From Flavobacterium sp. DG2-3 (GTDB taxonomy: Bacteria > Bacteroidota > Bacteroidia > Flavobacteriales > Flavobacteriaceae), in assembly GCF_030730925.1 (NCBI RefSeq), contig NZ_JAVAMB010000002.1:62001-126000 (forward strand): 64,000 nt of DNA, read 5' to 3'. The position numbers and the translations under genes are program-made. Of the stretch, positions 8,161 to 17,310 are shown piece after piece; positions within the stretch are counted from its first letter, which is position 1, and each line of letters starts with the position of its first letter. The notes under the pieces are model-generated. The model had not been told where the DNA came from. It ran no database searches and worked only from the letters and a program-made list of their open reading frames with translations.

Positions 8161-9822
8161 ATGATTTACCCCAAAATAGCGCTTGCACAAAGCATTATCG
8201 AAATTTTATCTGCCAAAGGCATTGTTAATATTATAATTTCTCCAGGATCTAGAAACGCACCGTTAACGATCGGATTTGCTCAAAACCCAAATTTTACCTG
8301 TTACAGTATTGCAGACGAGCGATGTGCCGCTTTTTTTGCTTTGGGAATTGCGCAACAGACCAAACAGCCAACCGCTATAGTCTGTACTTCAGGATCAGCC
8401 TTATTAAATTATTATCCCGCTTTAGCAGAAGCGTTCTACAGCCAAATTCCGTTGATTGTGATTTCTGCAGATCGTCCGCAGAGTAAAATAGATATCGGTG
8501 ACGGACAAACGATTCGCCAAGAAAATGTTTTTGCCAACCATTCTGTTTTTAATGCCAATTTAACCGAAGAAGCTTCAGAAGAAAACGATTTGAAGATCAA
8601 TTTGGCTATCGAAACGGCAATTCTAAAAAAAGGACCAGTTCATATTAACGCTCCTTTTGAAGAGCCTCTTTATGAAACTACAGAAGAGCTTTCTGTAAAG
8701 CCAAAAATCACAGTTTTAAAACCTGAAAATAGTTCACAAAACATAGAAAATAATGATGAAATTGTTTCTGTTTGGAATACTGCAAAAAGAAAACTGATCT
8801 TGGTTGGAGTAAATGAAGCCAATACTATTGATAAAGCAATTATCGAGAATTTAGCTTCAGACCCGTCAGTTGTTGTGCTTACAGAAACGACTTCGAACCT
8901 TCATCACCAAAGTTTTATTAATTCAATTGACACTTTAATTACTCCATTTGATGATTCTGATTTTAAAGAATTTAATCCAGAAGTTTTAGTGACTTTTGGC
9001 GGAATGGTGGTGTCAAAAAGAATAAAAGGTTTTCTAAGAAAATACAAGCCAAAACACCATTGGCATATAGATACTTTACGCGCTTACGATACATTTGGAG
9101 CGCTGACAAAACATTTTGAAATGCAGCCAAATGATTTCTTCAAAGATTTGCTTTCAAAAACATCTTTTGTAAAAAGTAATTATTTCAAAAATATTGATGC
9201 CATTTACCAAACGAGACTAGAAAGAAGAAAAGAATATTTAAGTAAAATAGAATTTTCAGATTTTAAAGTTTTCGAAAAAGTAATTGAATCGTTGCCAAAA
9301 AATAGCATGTTGCAAATTAGCAACAGTTCTGCCATTCGTTACGCACAATTAATTGACATAGACAATTCTATTGAAGTCTTTTGTAATCGAGGAACAAGCG
9401 GAATTGACGGGAGCACTTCTACCGCAATTGGAGCTGCGCTACGAAGCGAAAAACAGACTGTTTTTGTTACGGGAGACATTAGTTTTTTATACGACAGTAA
9501 CGCTTTATGGAATTCGTACATTCCTAAAAATTTTAAAATTGTTTTGATTAATAATGGAGGAGGAGGAATCTTTAGAATTCTTCCAGGACATGAGGAGAAA
9601 CCGGTTTTCAATACTTATTTCGAAACATCGCACCAACTAACAGCTGAACATTTGGCAAAAATGTACGGATTGAATTATTATACGGCACAAGACATTCCAA
9701 CTTTAGAAAATGGAATTCAGTCATTATATAATTCTAATGATGCCCCATGTATTTTAGAAGTTTTTACGCCAACATTAGCCAATGATCTTATTCTAAAACA
9801 GTATTTCAAATACTTAATTTAA
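8161..9822 (+). CDS. menD: MenD, 2-succinyl-5-enolpyruvyl-6-hydroxy-3-cyclohexene-1-carboxylate synthase
   Basis: 553 residues, full length. ThDP-dependent condensation of isochorismate with 2-oxoglutarate, the committed step of menaquinone synthesis. N-terminal Pyr domain: IISPGSRNAPLTIGF and ADERCAAFFALG (the ThDP-activating Glu region), SGSALLNYYPALAEA, and SADRPQ. C-terminal PP domain: NRGTSGIDGSTSTAIGAAL, then the ThDP/metal motif GDISFLYDSNALWN...NNGGGGIF and LPGHE. It opens the plus-strand men block (menB, menA and menC follow within 9 kb). Confidence 0.95.
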   Translation: MIYPKIALAQSIIEILSAKGIVNIIISPGSRNAPLTIGFAQNPNFTCYSIADERCAAFFALGIAQQTKQPTAIVCTSGSALLNYYPALAEAFYSQIPLIVISADRPQSKIDIGDGQTIRQENVFANHSVFNANLTEEASEENDLKINLAIETAILKKGPVHINAPFEEPLYETTEELSVKPKITVLKPENSSQNIENNDEIVSVWNTAKRKLILVGVNEANTIDKAIIENLASDPSVVVLTETTSNLHHQSFINSIDTLITPFDDSDFKEFNPEVLVTFGGMVVSKRIKGFLRKYKPKHHWHIDTLRAYDTFGALTKHFEMQPNDFFKDLLSKTSFVKSNYFKNIDAIYQTRLERRKEYLSKIEFSDFKVFEKVIESLPKNSMLQISNSSAIRYAQLIDIDNSIEVFCNRGTSGIDGSTSTAIGAALRSEKQTVFVTGDISFLYDSNALWNSYIPKNFKIVLINNGGGGIFRILPGHEEKPVFNTYFETSHQLTAEHLAKMYGLNYYTAQDIPTLENGIQSLYNSNDAPCILEVFTPTLANDLILKQYFKYLI

Positions 9823-9848
9823 TTGAAAGAAAATATTTGTTAAAATTA

Positions 9849-9879
9849 TTGTTTTAAAACTGCTTTACTCATAACTTTG
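9849..9879 (+). promoter_or_regulatory. Promoter for the DUF2853 gene
   Basis: TTG at 9849-9851, 20 bases, TAACTTTG at 9872-9879: an exact TAnnTTTG with good spacing. It places the transcript start near 9885 and rules out initiation codons upstream of 9910. Confidence 0.6.
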
Positions 9880-9909
9880 GTGATTATTCACCAAATTAAT
9901 TTTATAGTT

Positions 9910-10251
9910 ATGAGCACAAGAGAAGATTTAATTAAAAAGTACACTGCCGATTTAAAAGAAAAGTGCGGAATTACAGCTGATGCAGATTTATTGACTAAAG
10001 TTACAATTGCTTGCGGACCTTCAATTTATAATGACGATGCCTCTACAGTAGCTTCTTCGCAGCAATCGGAGTTAAATACGGTAAAAAACAACTTTTTAAT
10101 CAAGAAGTTAGGCTTAACAAATGGTCCAGATTTAGACAAAGGAATTGATGCTGTTATGGAAAAATATGGAAAATCTAACAAGCACAAATATAGAGCAGTA
10201 GTATACTATTTGCTAACGGTGCACTTTAAAAAAGAAAGCATTTTCAAATAA
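9910..10251 (+). CDS. DUF2853 family protein
   Basis: 113 residues starting at ATG 9910 (MSTREDLIKKYTADLKEKCG). This start is chosen because the promoter covers the earlier in-frame codons. The protein is small, soluble and mainly helical, with the family pattern ADLLTKVTIACGPSIYNDDA and a basic C terminus KSNKHKYRAVVYYLLTVHF. DUF2853 members are of unknown function. It sits inside the menaquinone block but has its own promoter and terminator, so a pathway role is not implied. Confidence 0.85.
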   Translation: MSTREDLIKKYTADLKEKCGITADADLLTKVTIACGPSIYNDDASTVASSQQSELNTVKNNFLIKKLGLTNGPDLDKGIDAVMEKYGKSNKHKYRAVVYYLLTVHFKKESIFK

Positions 10252-10263
10252 TAAAATTCACTA

Positions 10264-10300
10264 AAAATCCCTTTATGGCGCTTATGCATAAAGGGATTTT
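10264..10300 (+). terminator. Terminator after the DUF2853 gene
   Basis: Perfect 14-base arms AAAATCCCTTTATG / CATAAAGGGATTTT, 9-base loop, 12 bases after the stop. Confidence 0.75.
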
Positions 10301-10343
10301 CTAATTTATTAAGAATAAATAGCGTTTTGTTACAATTAATTTC

Positions 10344-10372
10344 TTTGTGCCACGCCAAACTTCGTACCTTTG
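10344..10372 (+). promoter_or_regulatory. Promoter for the CvfB-like gene
   Basis: TTTG at 10344-10347, 17 bases, TACCTTTG at 10365-10372 (exact TAnnTTTG), 44 bases before the ATG at 10417. Confidence 0.6.
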
Positions 10373-10416
10373 CACCTTAAAAACTTAGCAGTTATACTGC
10401 CTAGAAAAATATTAAG

Positions 10417-11271
10417 ATGCTAGAAATAGGAAAATACAATACTCTAACTATATTACGTGATACCAAAGTTGGTTTGTTTTTAGGAGATCCTGAAAATGAT
10501 CCTGATGGAATTCACGATGTTTTACTTCCAAACAAATACGTTCCAAAAGTATTTGAAATTGGCGAAGAATTAATCGTTTTTGTTTACTTAGATCACGAAC
10601 AGCGACCAGTTGCGACCACTTTGGTTCCGTATATTTTATTGAATGAATTTGCTCTTTTAAGAGTGAATTACATTAATAATGTGGGCGCTTTTATGGATTG
10701 GGGAATGGAAAAAGACATTTTGGTTCCGTTCAAAGAACAGGCGCGACCGATGGAAAAAGGAAAACGTTACTTGGTTTATTTGTACTTAGATAAACAAACA
10801 AATCGTTTAGTGGCTTCAAGTAAAACCAATCAGTTTTTGAGCAATGATAATCTAACAGTTGAAAAAGGCGAAGAAGTAGATTTAATTGTTTCTCACATTA
10901 CCGACATGGGAATTAATGTTATCATAAACGAGCAGCACAAAGGACTTTTATATAAAGATGAAGTTTATGACGATGCCATAAGAACTGGCGACAGAATGCG
11001 CGGTTACATTAAAACCATTCGTCCTGACAATAAAATTGATGTAGCGCTTCAGGCTCAAGGTTTTGAAAGCATTGAACCAAATGCTGAGAAAATTTTAAGC
11101 GAATTAAGAGCCAGCAGAGGCTTCCTTCGTTTAAACGATGATTCTCATCCTGAGGATATTAAAACAGTTTTGAAAATGAGTAAAAAGTCATTCAAAAAAG
11201 CGATTGGCTCTTTATACAAAGAAAAACTGATTGAAATAAAAGAAGACGGAATTTATTTGGTTAAAGAATAA
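10417..11271 (+). CDS. CvfB-like S1 RNA-binding protein
   Basis: 284 residues. The layout follows the CvfB family: S1-like OB folds at about 5-65, 70-135 and 145-210 (for example NYINNVGAFMDWGMEKDILVP, then VDLIVSHITDMGINVII), and a C-terminal winged helix (SKKSFKKAIGSLYKEKLIEI). The staphylococcal CvfB binds RNA and affects virulence gene expression; in Bacteroidota the role is unknown. The gene has its own promoter and is followed by a terminator at 11390-11425. Confidence 0.85.
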   Translation: MLEIGKYNTLTILRDTKVGLFLGDPENDPDGIHDVLLPNKYVPKVFEIGEELIVFVYLDHEQRPVATTLVPYILLNEFALLRVNYINNVGAFMDWGMEKDILVPFKEQARPMEKGKRYLVYLYLDKQTNRLVASSKTNQFLSNDNLTVEKGEEVDLIVSHITDMGINVIINEQHKGLLYKDEVYDDAIRTGDRMRGYIKTIRPDNKIDVALQAQGFESIEPNAEKILSELRASRGFLRLNDDSHPEDIKTVLKMSKKSFKKAIGSLYKEKLIEIKEDGIYLVKE

Positions 11272-11279
11272 AAATATAA

Positions 11280-11365
11280 AAATTCCAAATTTTAAATTCC
11301 AAATTCCAATTGATGCTAGTGTGTAATTTGGGATTTGGAATTTAAAAAAATTGGAATTTATTTTG
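11280..11365. repeat. AATTCCAAATTCC interspersed inverted repeat
   Basis: Arms built from AATTCCAAATT and its reverse complement AATTTGGAATT. The same sequence family recurs at about 47543-47570 and 62085-62145 in this window, always between genes. Confidence 0.65.
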
Positions 11366-11389
11366 CTTCAGCAAAATTATTATAACACA

Positions 11390-11425
11390 AAAGGCTGCCC
11401 ATTACGAGCAGCCTTTCGCTTTTTA
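11390..11425 (+). terminator. Terminator after the CvfB-like gene
   Basis: AAAGGCTGC, 9-base loop, GCAGCCTTT, then a T-rich tract. Confidence 0.7.
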
Positions 11426-12077
11426 TTCAGTTTTAAAAAAAATTGTAATTAAAAAAAAACAGAAATAAAATAATTCGAATCCATCTCAGAACAATAGCTT
11501 TATAAATTTTAGAAATTATCCCATTGATGGTATGTCTTTTAAACAATTGATGCACCTATCTTAAAAGCAAAAAAATAATTTCACGGCTCATCCATTGGTT
11601 TATTAAATAACTTTTAGAAAGTGTGAATTAGTACTTTTTCCTCTTTTTCGTTATCATTCCTATACTAATTATATAACAATTCTAACATTTAACCTTAGGT
11701 GTTACTTTTTTCTTTTTGAAGTTTCGACAAACACATAAATCATTTGCTCTTTTAATTGAGGTTTGTTACTTAAAACCCTAAAAAAATGAGCGACAAATTT
11801 TTTAAATTTTCTCAAAAAAATCATTTTTTAGGTTAATAAATCAGTGAAAGAAAATCAATCTGAAATCTTTGAAATGTTTTGTATCTCATTGATTTCTAGG
11901 GTGTAAAATTAAATATTATTTTTCTAAACTAATGTTAAAAAATGTTATTTTTTGTAAGTAAATACCAATTGTTAACGTTGCAGGCCAAATTAGTAAAGAC
12001 TTAAGGCAGATTAAGTAGGTAAAGTAGTAAAAATGCTTTATTTTTACCGTATAATTATTTTAAACAAAAAAATCAAA
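11426..12077. other. 650-base gap without a supported gene
   Basis: No ORF longer than about 16 codons with a credible start. It contains an imperfect long inverted repeat at 11777-11832 (CCTAAAAAAATGA ... TCATTTTTTAGG) and, near its end, a possible promoter for menB: TTTG at 11951-11954, 18 bases, TAACGTTG at 11973-11980 (one mismatch to TAnnTTTG). The length is unusual for this compact genome, and an untranslated RNA is possible. Confidence 0.4.
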
Positions 12078-12911
12078 ATGGATTGGATTACAGCCAGAGA
12101 ATTTGAAGATATAACTTATAAAAAATGCAATGGAGTAGCGAGAATAGCTTTTAATAGACCAAATGTTAGAAATGCATTCCGTCCTAAAACTACTTCAGAA
12201 TTATACCAAGCTTTTTACGATGCACAAGAAGACACTTCAATTGGAGTAGTTTTACTTTCTGCTGAAGGTCCTTCTACAAAAGACGGGGTTTATTCTTTCT
12301 GCAGCGGTGGAGATCAAAATGCACGTGGACATCAAGGATATGTTGGTGACGACGGACAGCACCGTTTGAATATTTTAGAAGTACAGCGTTTGATTCGTTT
12401 TATGCCTAAAGTGGTTATTGCAGTTGTTCCAGGCTGGGCTGTAGGTGGCGGACATAGTTTGCACGTAGTTTGCGATATGACGCTTGCCAGTAAAGAACAC
12501 GCTATTTTTAAACAAACAGATGCAGACGTAACAAGCTTTGACGGTGGTTACGGATCAGCATATTTAGCTAAAATGGTAGGACAGAAAAAAGCGCGTGAAA
12601 TCTTCTTTTTAGGTAGAAATTATTCTGCACAAGAAGCTTTTGAAATGGGAATGGTAAATGCTGTAATTCCGCACGACGAACTAGAAGCAACTGCTTACGA
12701 GTGGGCACAGGAAATTCTTCAAAAATCGCCAACCTCTATAAAAATGTTGAAATTTGCCATGAACTTAACAGACGATGGAATGGTCGGACAGCAAGTTTTT
12801 GCAGGAGAAGCAACTCGTTTAGCTTATATGACCGAAGAAGCAAAAGAAGGAAGAAACGCTTTCTTAGAAAAAAGAAAACCAAACTTCGGTGAAAATAAGT
12901 GGTTACCATAA
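12078..12911 (+). CDS. menB: MenB, 1,4-dihydroxy-2-naphthoyl-CoA synthase (type II)
   Basis: 277 residues from ATG 12078 (MDWITAREFEDITYKK); an in-frame ATG 45 bases upstream would add a tail absent from the family. Crotonase-fold enzyme closing the naphthoquinone ring. Visible motifs: NRPNVRNAFRP, SGGDQNARG (oxyanion hole), PGWAVGGGHSLHVVCDMTLAS and QTDADVTSFDGGYGS. The Asp in QTDAD replaces the glycine that binds catalytic bicarbonate in E. coli MenB, marking the bicarbonate-independent type II form, as in Mycobacterium. It precedes menA. Confidence 0.95.
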   Translation: MDWITAREFEDITYKKCNGVARIAFNRPNVRNAFRPKTTSELYQAFYDAQEDTSIGVVLLSAEGPSTKDGVYSFCSGGDQNARGHQGYVGDDGQHRLNILEVQRLIRFMPKVVIAVVPGWAVGGGHSLHVVCDMTLASKEHAIFKQTDADVTSFDGGYGSAYLAKMVGQKKAREIFFLGRNYSAQEAFEMGMVNAVIPHDELEATAYEWAQEILQKSPTSIKMLKFAMNLTDDGMVGQQVFAGEATRLAYMTEEAKEGRNAFLEKRKPNFGENKWLP

Positions 12912-13012
12912 TAATTGTAGATTTCTGATTTTAGATTTTAGATTAATCTTGAATAATCTAAAAATCAGAATTTTAAAATAATCTAAAATCTACACTCTAA
13001 AATCTAAAATAA
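12912..13012. repeat. GATTTTA-type AT repeat between menB and menA
   Basis: Repeats of (A)GATTTTA on one side and TAAAATC on the other, forming an imperfect inverted repeat. The same heptamer makes a pure tandem array at 47421-47498. Confidence 0.55.
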
Positions 13013-13021
13013 TAAACAAGA

Positions 13022-13984
13022 ATGAAACATTGGATTGAAGCCGCTAGACTGCGCACCTTACCTTTATCAGTTTCCGGAATTATAGTTGGAAGTATTTATG
13101 CTTTGTCAAATCCAACAGAAACCATCAATACGCCGACTGAAGTATTCAGCTGGAAGGTTTTTGGTTTTGCCTTATTGACAACATTAGGATTACAGGTTTT
13201 ATCCAATTTTGCAAACGATTATGGCGATGGAGTAAAAGGTACTGATAATGCAGATCGAGTGGGGCCGCAGCGCGCTATTCAAAGTGGGGTTATTACACCA
13301 CAAGCAATGAAAAAAGCGATCATTATTACTTCACTATTGACTTTATTGTCTGCCATTATATTAATTTATTTTGCCTTCGGAAAAGACAATTTCGGGTATT
13401 CTATCTTTTTCTTATTGCTAGGAATTGCAGCTATCGTTTCAGCAATTCGTTACACCGTTGGTAATTCTGCTTACGGATATAGAGGCTTTGGAGATTTATT
13501 CGTCTTCGTTTTCTTCGGATTAGTAAGTACGTTGGGCGTTAACTTTTTGTATGCAAAAGAAGTTGATCCGCTTTTAATTCTTCCGGCGGTAGCGATCGGA
13601 TTATTGAGCGTTGGGGTTTTAAACCTAAACAATATGCGTGATCAGGAGTCGGATAGAAAATCTGGAAAAAATACAATTGTAGTACAGATTGGAGCTCAAA
13701 AAGCTAAAAGCTATCACTTTTTCCTAATTATTACAGCAATGGTTTCGGTAGTGGTATTTGCTATTTTAAGCGATTACAACTTTGACCAATACTTATTTTT
13801 ATTGGCTTATATTCCATTGACAAAACATTTAATCACAGTTTACAAAAATCAAGATCCTAAATTATTAGATCCAGAATTGAAAAAACTAGCATTAAGCACA
13901 TTCTTGCTTTCTATATTGCTTACAGTGTGTATGATTTCGCTAATTTCAGACATTATTGTAAACCTCTTTTTAGGAGGAAGATAA
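13022..13984 (+). CDS. menA: MenA, 1,4-dihydroxy-2-naphthoate polyprenyltransferase
   Basis: 320 residues, integral membrane UbiA-superfamily enzyme that prenylates and decarboxylates DHNA to demethylmenaquinone. First Asp-rich motif NFANDYGDGVKGTDNADRVGPQRAI at about 63-87, second motif LNLNNMRDQESDRKSGKNT at about 199-217. Eight or nine membrane segments by hydrophobicity. It starts with the family-typical MKHWIEAARLRTLPLSVSG. It follows menB after a repeat-filled gap and precedes a metallo-hydrolase gene by 31 bases. Confidence 0.94.
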   Translation: MKHWIEAARLRTLPLSVSGIIVGSIYALSNPTETINTPTEVFSWKVFGFALLTTLGLQVLSNFANDYGDGVKGTDNADRVGPQRAIQSGVITPQAMKKAIIITSLLTLLSAIILIYFAFGKDNFGYSIFFLLLGIAAIVSAIRYTVGNSAYGYRGFGDLFVFVFFGLVSTLGVNFLYAKEVDPLLILPAVAIGLLSVGVLNLNNMRDQESDRKSGKNTIVVQIGAQKAKSYHFFLIITAMVSVVVFAILSDYNFDQYLFLLAYIPLTKHLITVYKNQDPKLLDPELKKLALSTFLLSILLTVCMISLISDIIVNLFLGGR

Positions 13985-14015
13985 AAAACAAACGTTTAAC
14001 ATAAAAGTTGACAAA

Positions 14016-14693
14016 ATGAAAATTACATATTACGGACATGCTTCATTAGCCATTGAAGTAGGAGGAAAAAATATTATTGTAGATCCATTTATTACAGGAA
14101 ATCCGCTAGCTGCAGCAATCAGCCTTGAAACATTAAAAGCAGATTACATTTTATTAACGCATGCGCACGGTGACCACGTTTTGGATGTTGAAGCGATTGC
14201 TAAAAATACAAATGCAGTTATTGTTTCTAATGCTGAAATTGCGAGTTATTACGCGAAAAAAGGATTCAATTCTCACCCGATGAATCATGGCGGAAGCTGG
14301 AAATTTGATTTCGGAAATGTAAAATATGTAAACGCAATTCACTCAAGCAGTTTTCCTGATGGTTCATACGGAGGAAACCCTGGAGGTTTTGTTATTGAGG
14401 GCGAGCATAAAAACATCTACATTGCCGGAGATACAGCATTGACGTTTGATATGAAACTAATTCCACTTCGTACAAAATTAGATTTAGTAATTCTTCCAAT
14501 CGGAAACAACTTCACAATGGATGTTGAAGATGCCATTATCGCTTCTGACTTTGTAGAATGCGATAAAGTGTTAGGATACCATTACGATACTTTCGGTTAT
14601 ATAGAGATTAATCACGAAGAAGCAATCCGTAAATTTTTCGATAAAGGAAAAGATTTAATGCTTTTACCAATCGGAGAATCTATAGAACTATAA
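14016..14693 (+). CDS. UPF0173 metal-dependent hydrolase
   Basis: 225 residues, metallo-beta-lactamase fold. Metal-binding motif HAHGDHVLD near residue 49-57, later ligands in MNHGG/AIHSSSFPDG, AGDTALTFDM and GYHYDTFGYI. The pattern matches the UPF0173 group (YtkL/UlaG-like), whose substrates are largely unknown. It lies 31 bases after menA on the same strand and so may be co-transcribed, but no menaquinone role is established. Confidence 0.88.
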   Translation: MKITYYGHASLAIEVGGKNIIVDPFITGNPLAAAISLETLKADYILLTHAHGDHVLDVEAIAKNTNAVIVSNAEIASYYAKKGFNSHPMNHGGSWKFDFGNVKYVNAIHSSSFPDGSYGGNPGGFVIEGEHKNIYIAGDTALTFDMKLIPLRTKLDLVILPIGNNFTMDVEDAIIASDFVECDKVLGYHYDTFGYIEINHEEAIRKFFDKGKDLMLLPIGESIEL

Positions 14694-14719
14694 TATTTAT
14701 TCTAAGATAAGTCTAAATT

Positions 14720-14825
14720 GTCATCCTGAGCGGAGTCGAAGGACTATACTCCCGATTTAGAAAAACAAGGCTTTTAGCCGTAGTTTTTCTAAATCGGGAG
14801 ATACCGCTTCTATCGGGGCTTGGGT
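14720..14825. repeat. Interspersed repeat with an 18-bp perfect hairpin
   Basis: Begins with TGTCATCCTGAGCGGAGTCG, then perfect 18-base arms (14749-14766 and 14783-14800, CTCCCGATTTAGAAAAAC and its complement) around a 16-base loop, then GATACCGCTTCTATCGGGGC. The last segment is the reverse complement of the element at 25675-25698, so two repeat families are combined here. Confidence 0.7.
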
Positions 14826-14915
14826 ACTTGATTTCATAAGAAAGTTATTTGGCATAATCTATGTTAATTGAATTTTGAGTTTTAAAAGTAAAAATCATTT
14901 TAATCTGTAAGATCC

Positions 14916-16142
14916 GTGGCACTTAAAGCATCATCACGAAATGTAACTTTCAAAATAATTTTATCCTTACTTATAACAGTTTCCTTTAATGCCTTTGCTC
15001 AAAAAGAAGGCTATTGGGACAAAGAGCGAGCAACAACCAAAGAAATTATGGTTCCTGCCCGCGATAGAATTTCTATACCAACAGAAGATTTACCCGTTGG
15101 AACTACAGAAATTGTATATCGAATTACACTTTTAGATAAAAATCAAGAAATGGCCAATAGTCTGGTCTCTTTATTAAAAGCAATTCCGGATCCGACGGGG
15201 GTAAGCCAAGGTTCTGCAGGCGCTGTTTTCCTGATGTCTAAAATTTCAGGTGATGATGAGTGTACTTATTCCATTTTTACCTCTAATGAAAATGCCAAAA
15301 AATACGTTGCAGATGGTAAAATTGACAAAGCGTGTTATTCTCAGGCAGAACCAGTCAGTAAAGATGCTAAACGTTTGTCTGTCAATAAATCTTCTTGTTT
15401 AAAAGAAAATATCAATACTATTTGGTTTGGTTTTGAAAGTAAAAATTGGTTGTTGAGTCAAAAAGTAGTTTTGGAAGTCGTGCCTTGGGTGGACACAAAA
15501 TTAAACCGAGGATGGAACCAAGACAATAAAAACGAAATTATCAGTCTGTGCAAAACTTCTACAATGGCACAAAAAATGGCCAATTCAGATGATTTCTGCG
15601 TTTGTATTTTGAATAAAATCATGAAACAATATCGCTATGATGAATTTCAAAAATTATTGGCTGTAGAAAAAACAAAAGTGTATAAAGATTTCGGAAACAG
15701 CTGTTACAAAGACGCAGACATTTCTAAAAATGTATTTAACGATTTAAGAACGCAAGCCGCATCTTTAATTAAAACTCAAAAATACAATGAAGCAATTCCG
15801 AAATTGAATACGATTGTAAACGAAGGCAAAGCAACAGCCATAGATTACAGTTCGTTAGGATATTGCTACATACTTACCAAACAATATGCAAAAGCCTTAA
15901 AAGTGCTTCAAGAAGGCGAAAAATTAGATGATACAGAATTATTAGTAAAATTAAATCTAGCTCATACATATTTGGTAAGTAACAATTATAGCGCAGCCAA
16001 AGCCATCTATAAAAAATACCAAAGCCAAAATGTAACAGACAGTTTAAGCTGGATTGCTAAAACAAAACTTGATTTTCAGGCTTTTGAAAAAGCGGGTTTA
16101 CCATCAAAAGATTTTGAAAAAATCTTGAAATTATTTAATTAA
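14916..16142 (+). CDS. Exported TPR protein of unknown function
   Basis: 408 residues from a GTG at 14916; an in-frame stop 15 bases upstream and no in-frame ATG before the signal peptide make GTG the likely start. The signal peptide ends at about NAFAQK. The middle part (about 30-230) is unrecognised and cysteine-containing (DDECTYSIF, SDDFCVCILNKIM). The C-terminal third has two or three TPR-like repeats (TQKYNEAIPKLNTIVNEGKA, TKQYAKALKVLQEGEK, NNYSAAKAIYKKY). It is flanked by the metallo-hydrolase and menC, with repeats on both sides. Confidence 0.7.
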   Translation: MALKASSRNVTFKIILSLLITVSFNAFAQKEGYWDKERATTKEIMVPARDRISIPTEDLPVGTTEIVYRITLLDKNQEMANSLVSLLKAIPDPTGVSQGSAGAVFLMSKISGDDECTYSIFTSNENAKKYVADGKIDKACYSQAEPVSKDAKRLSVNKSSCLKENINTIWFGFESKNWLLSQKVVLEVVPWVDTKLNRGWNQDNKNEIISLCKTSTMAQKMANSDDFCVCILNKIMKQYRYDEFQKLLAVEKTKVYKDFGNSCYKDADISKNVFNDLRTQAASLIKTQKYNEAIPKLNTIVNEGKATAIDYSSLGYCYILTKQYAKALKVLQEGEKLDDTELLVKLNLAHTYLVSNNYSAAKAIYKKYQSQNVTDSLSWIAKTKLDFQAFEKAGLPSKDFEKILKLFN

Positions 16143-16223
16143 ATTTCTCAGATACAAGTGCTTTAATAATCTATCTAAAAACTTAGCACCTCAGAACCTT
16201 AGTAGCTTAGCACCCTTAAAAAA

Positions 16224-17258
16224 ATGATCGCATCTTATCAAAAATATTTGTTAGAATTCAAACGCCCTTCTGGAACTTCTAGAGGAATTATGACCGAAAA
16301 AGAAACCTGGTTTATAATTCTCGAAGAAAATGGAAAAAAAGGAATAGGCGAGTGCGGAATATTGCGTGGCTTAAGCGCAGATGATCGTCCAGATTATGAA
16401 GAAAAACTAAAATGGGCTTGCGATAACATTCATTTAGGTGAAACAGCACTTTGGAACGCTTTATTAGAATTTCCTTCCATACAATTCGGAATAGAAATGG
16501 CTTTTTTATCTCTTAAAAGCGAAAATCCGTATGTTTTATTTCCGTCAGATTTTACCCGAAATTCAAGTTCGATTTACATAAATGGCTTAGTCTGGATGGG
16601 AGAAGCAGCTTTTATGAAGGAGCAAATAGAAGAGAAATTGGCTGATGGTTTTAACTGCATAAAACTTAAAATTGGAGCGATTGATTTTGCTAAAGAATTA
16701 GAACTGTTGCAATTCATAAGAAGCCATTTTTCGCCAGAAGAAATAGAAATCAGAGTTGATGCGAATGGGGCTTTTTCTTCAACAGAAGCTTTAGATAAAT
16801 TAAATCAATTAAAACAATTCGAGCTTCATAGTATTGAACAGCCAATAAAAAAAGGGCAAGTGGCTGAAATGGCAGAATTATGCAAACAGACGCCATTTCC
16901 GATTGCTTTAGATGAAGAACTTATTGGCGTATTTTCGTTAGAAGAAAAAGAAAAACTGTTGCAAGAAATTAAACCGCAATACATCATACTAAAACCAAGT
17001 TTTATTGGTGGTTTCCGCGGTACGCAAGAATGGATCACATTAGCAGAAAAATATAATATTGGCTGGTGGATTACTTCGGCATTAGAAAGCAATATAGGCC
17101 TGAATGCTATTTCACAGTGGACATTTACCTTAAATTCAGATATGCCACAAGGTTTAGGAACAGGAGCATTATATACAAATAATATAGATTGTCCTCTTGA
17201 AGTAAAAAAAGGCCAGCTTTGGTACAATGCTTCAAAAGATTGGAAATCTTTCTTTTGA
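16224..17258 (+). CDS. menC: MenC, o-succinylbenzoate synthase
   Basis: 344 residues, enolase superfamily. Dehydrates SHCHC to o-succinylbenzoate in menaquinone synthesis. Catalytic and metal residues are visible in order: KxK in CIKLKIGA, Asp in RVDANGAF, Glu in SIEQP, Asp-Glu in ALDEEL, and Lys in ILKPSFIGG. The capping domain is at the N terminus (GIGECGILRGLSADDRPDYEE). The men context (menD, menB, menA upstream) supports MenC over the related dipeptide epimerases. It is the last men gene on this strand; menE is not present. Confidence 0.9.
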   Translation: MIASYQKYLLEFKRPSGTSRGIMTEKETWFIILEENGKKGIGECGILRGLSADDRPDYEEKLKWACDNIHLGETALWNALLEFPSIQFGIEMAFLSLKSENPYVLFPSDFTRNSSSIYINGLVWMGEAAFMKEQIEEKLADGFNCIKLKIGAIDFAKELELLQFIRSHFSPEEIEIRVDANGAFSSTEALDKLNQLKQFELHSIEQPIKKGQVAEMAELCKQTPFPIALDEELIGVFSLEEKEKLLQEIKPQYIILKPSFIGGFRGTQEWITLAEKYNIGWWITSALESNIGLNAISQWTFTLNSDMPQGLGTGALYTNNIDCPLEVKKGQLWYNASKDWKSFF

Positions 17259-17261
17259 AAG

Positions 17262-17310
17262 TGATAAAGTAACAAAGTGACAAAGTGACAAAGTAACAAA
17301 GTGGCAAAGA
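17262..17310. repeat. 8-bp tandem repeat (ACAAAGTG)n
   Basis: Five to six units of ACAAAGTG with single-base variants immediately after menC. Units have no spacers, so this is a simple repeat and not a CRISPR array. Confidence 0.7.

Noticed and set aside
14694-14915. Insertion sequence in the gap before the TPR gene
   Set aside because: Only interspersed repeats and a hairpin are found; no transposase and no terminal target duplication.
16826-17307. Minus-strand frames over the end of menC
   Set aside because: Shadow frames of MenC; the menC frame carries all catalytic motifs.
17262-17310. Short tandem repeat as possible CRISPR
   Set aside because: Units of 8 bases without spacers; simple sequence repeat.
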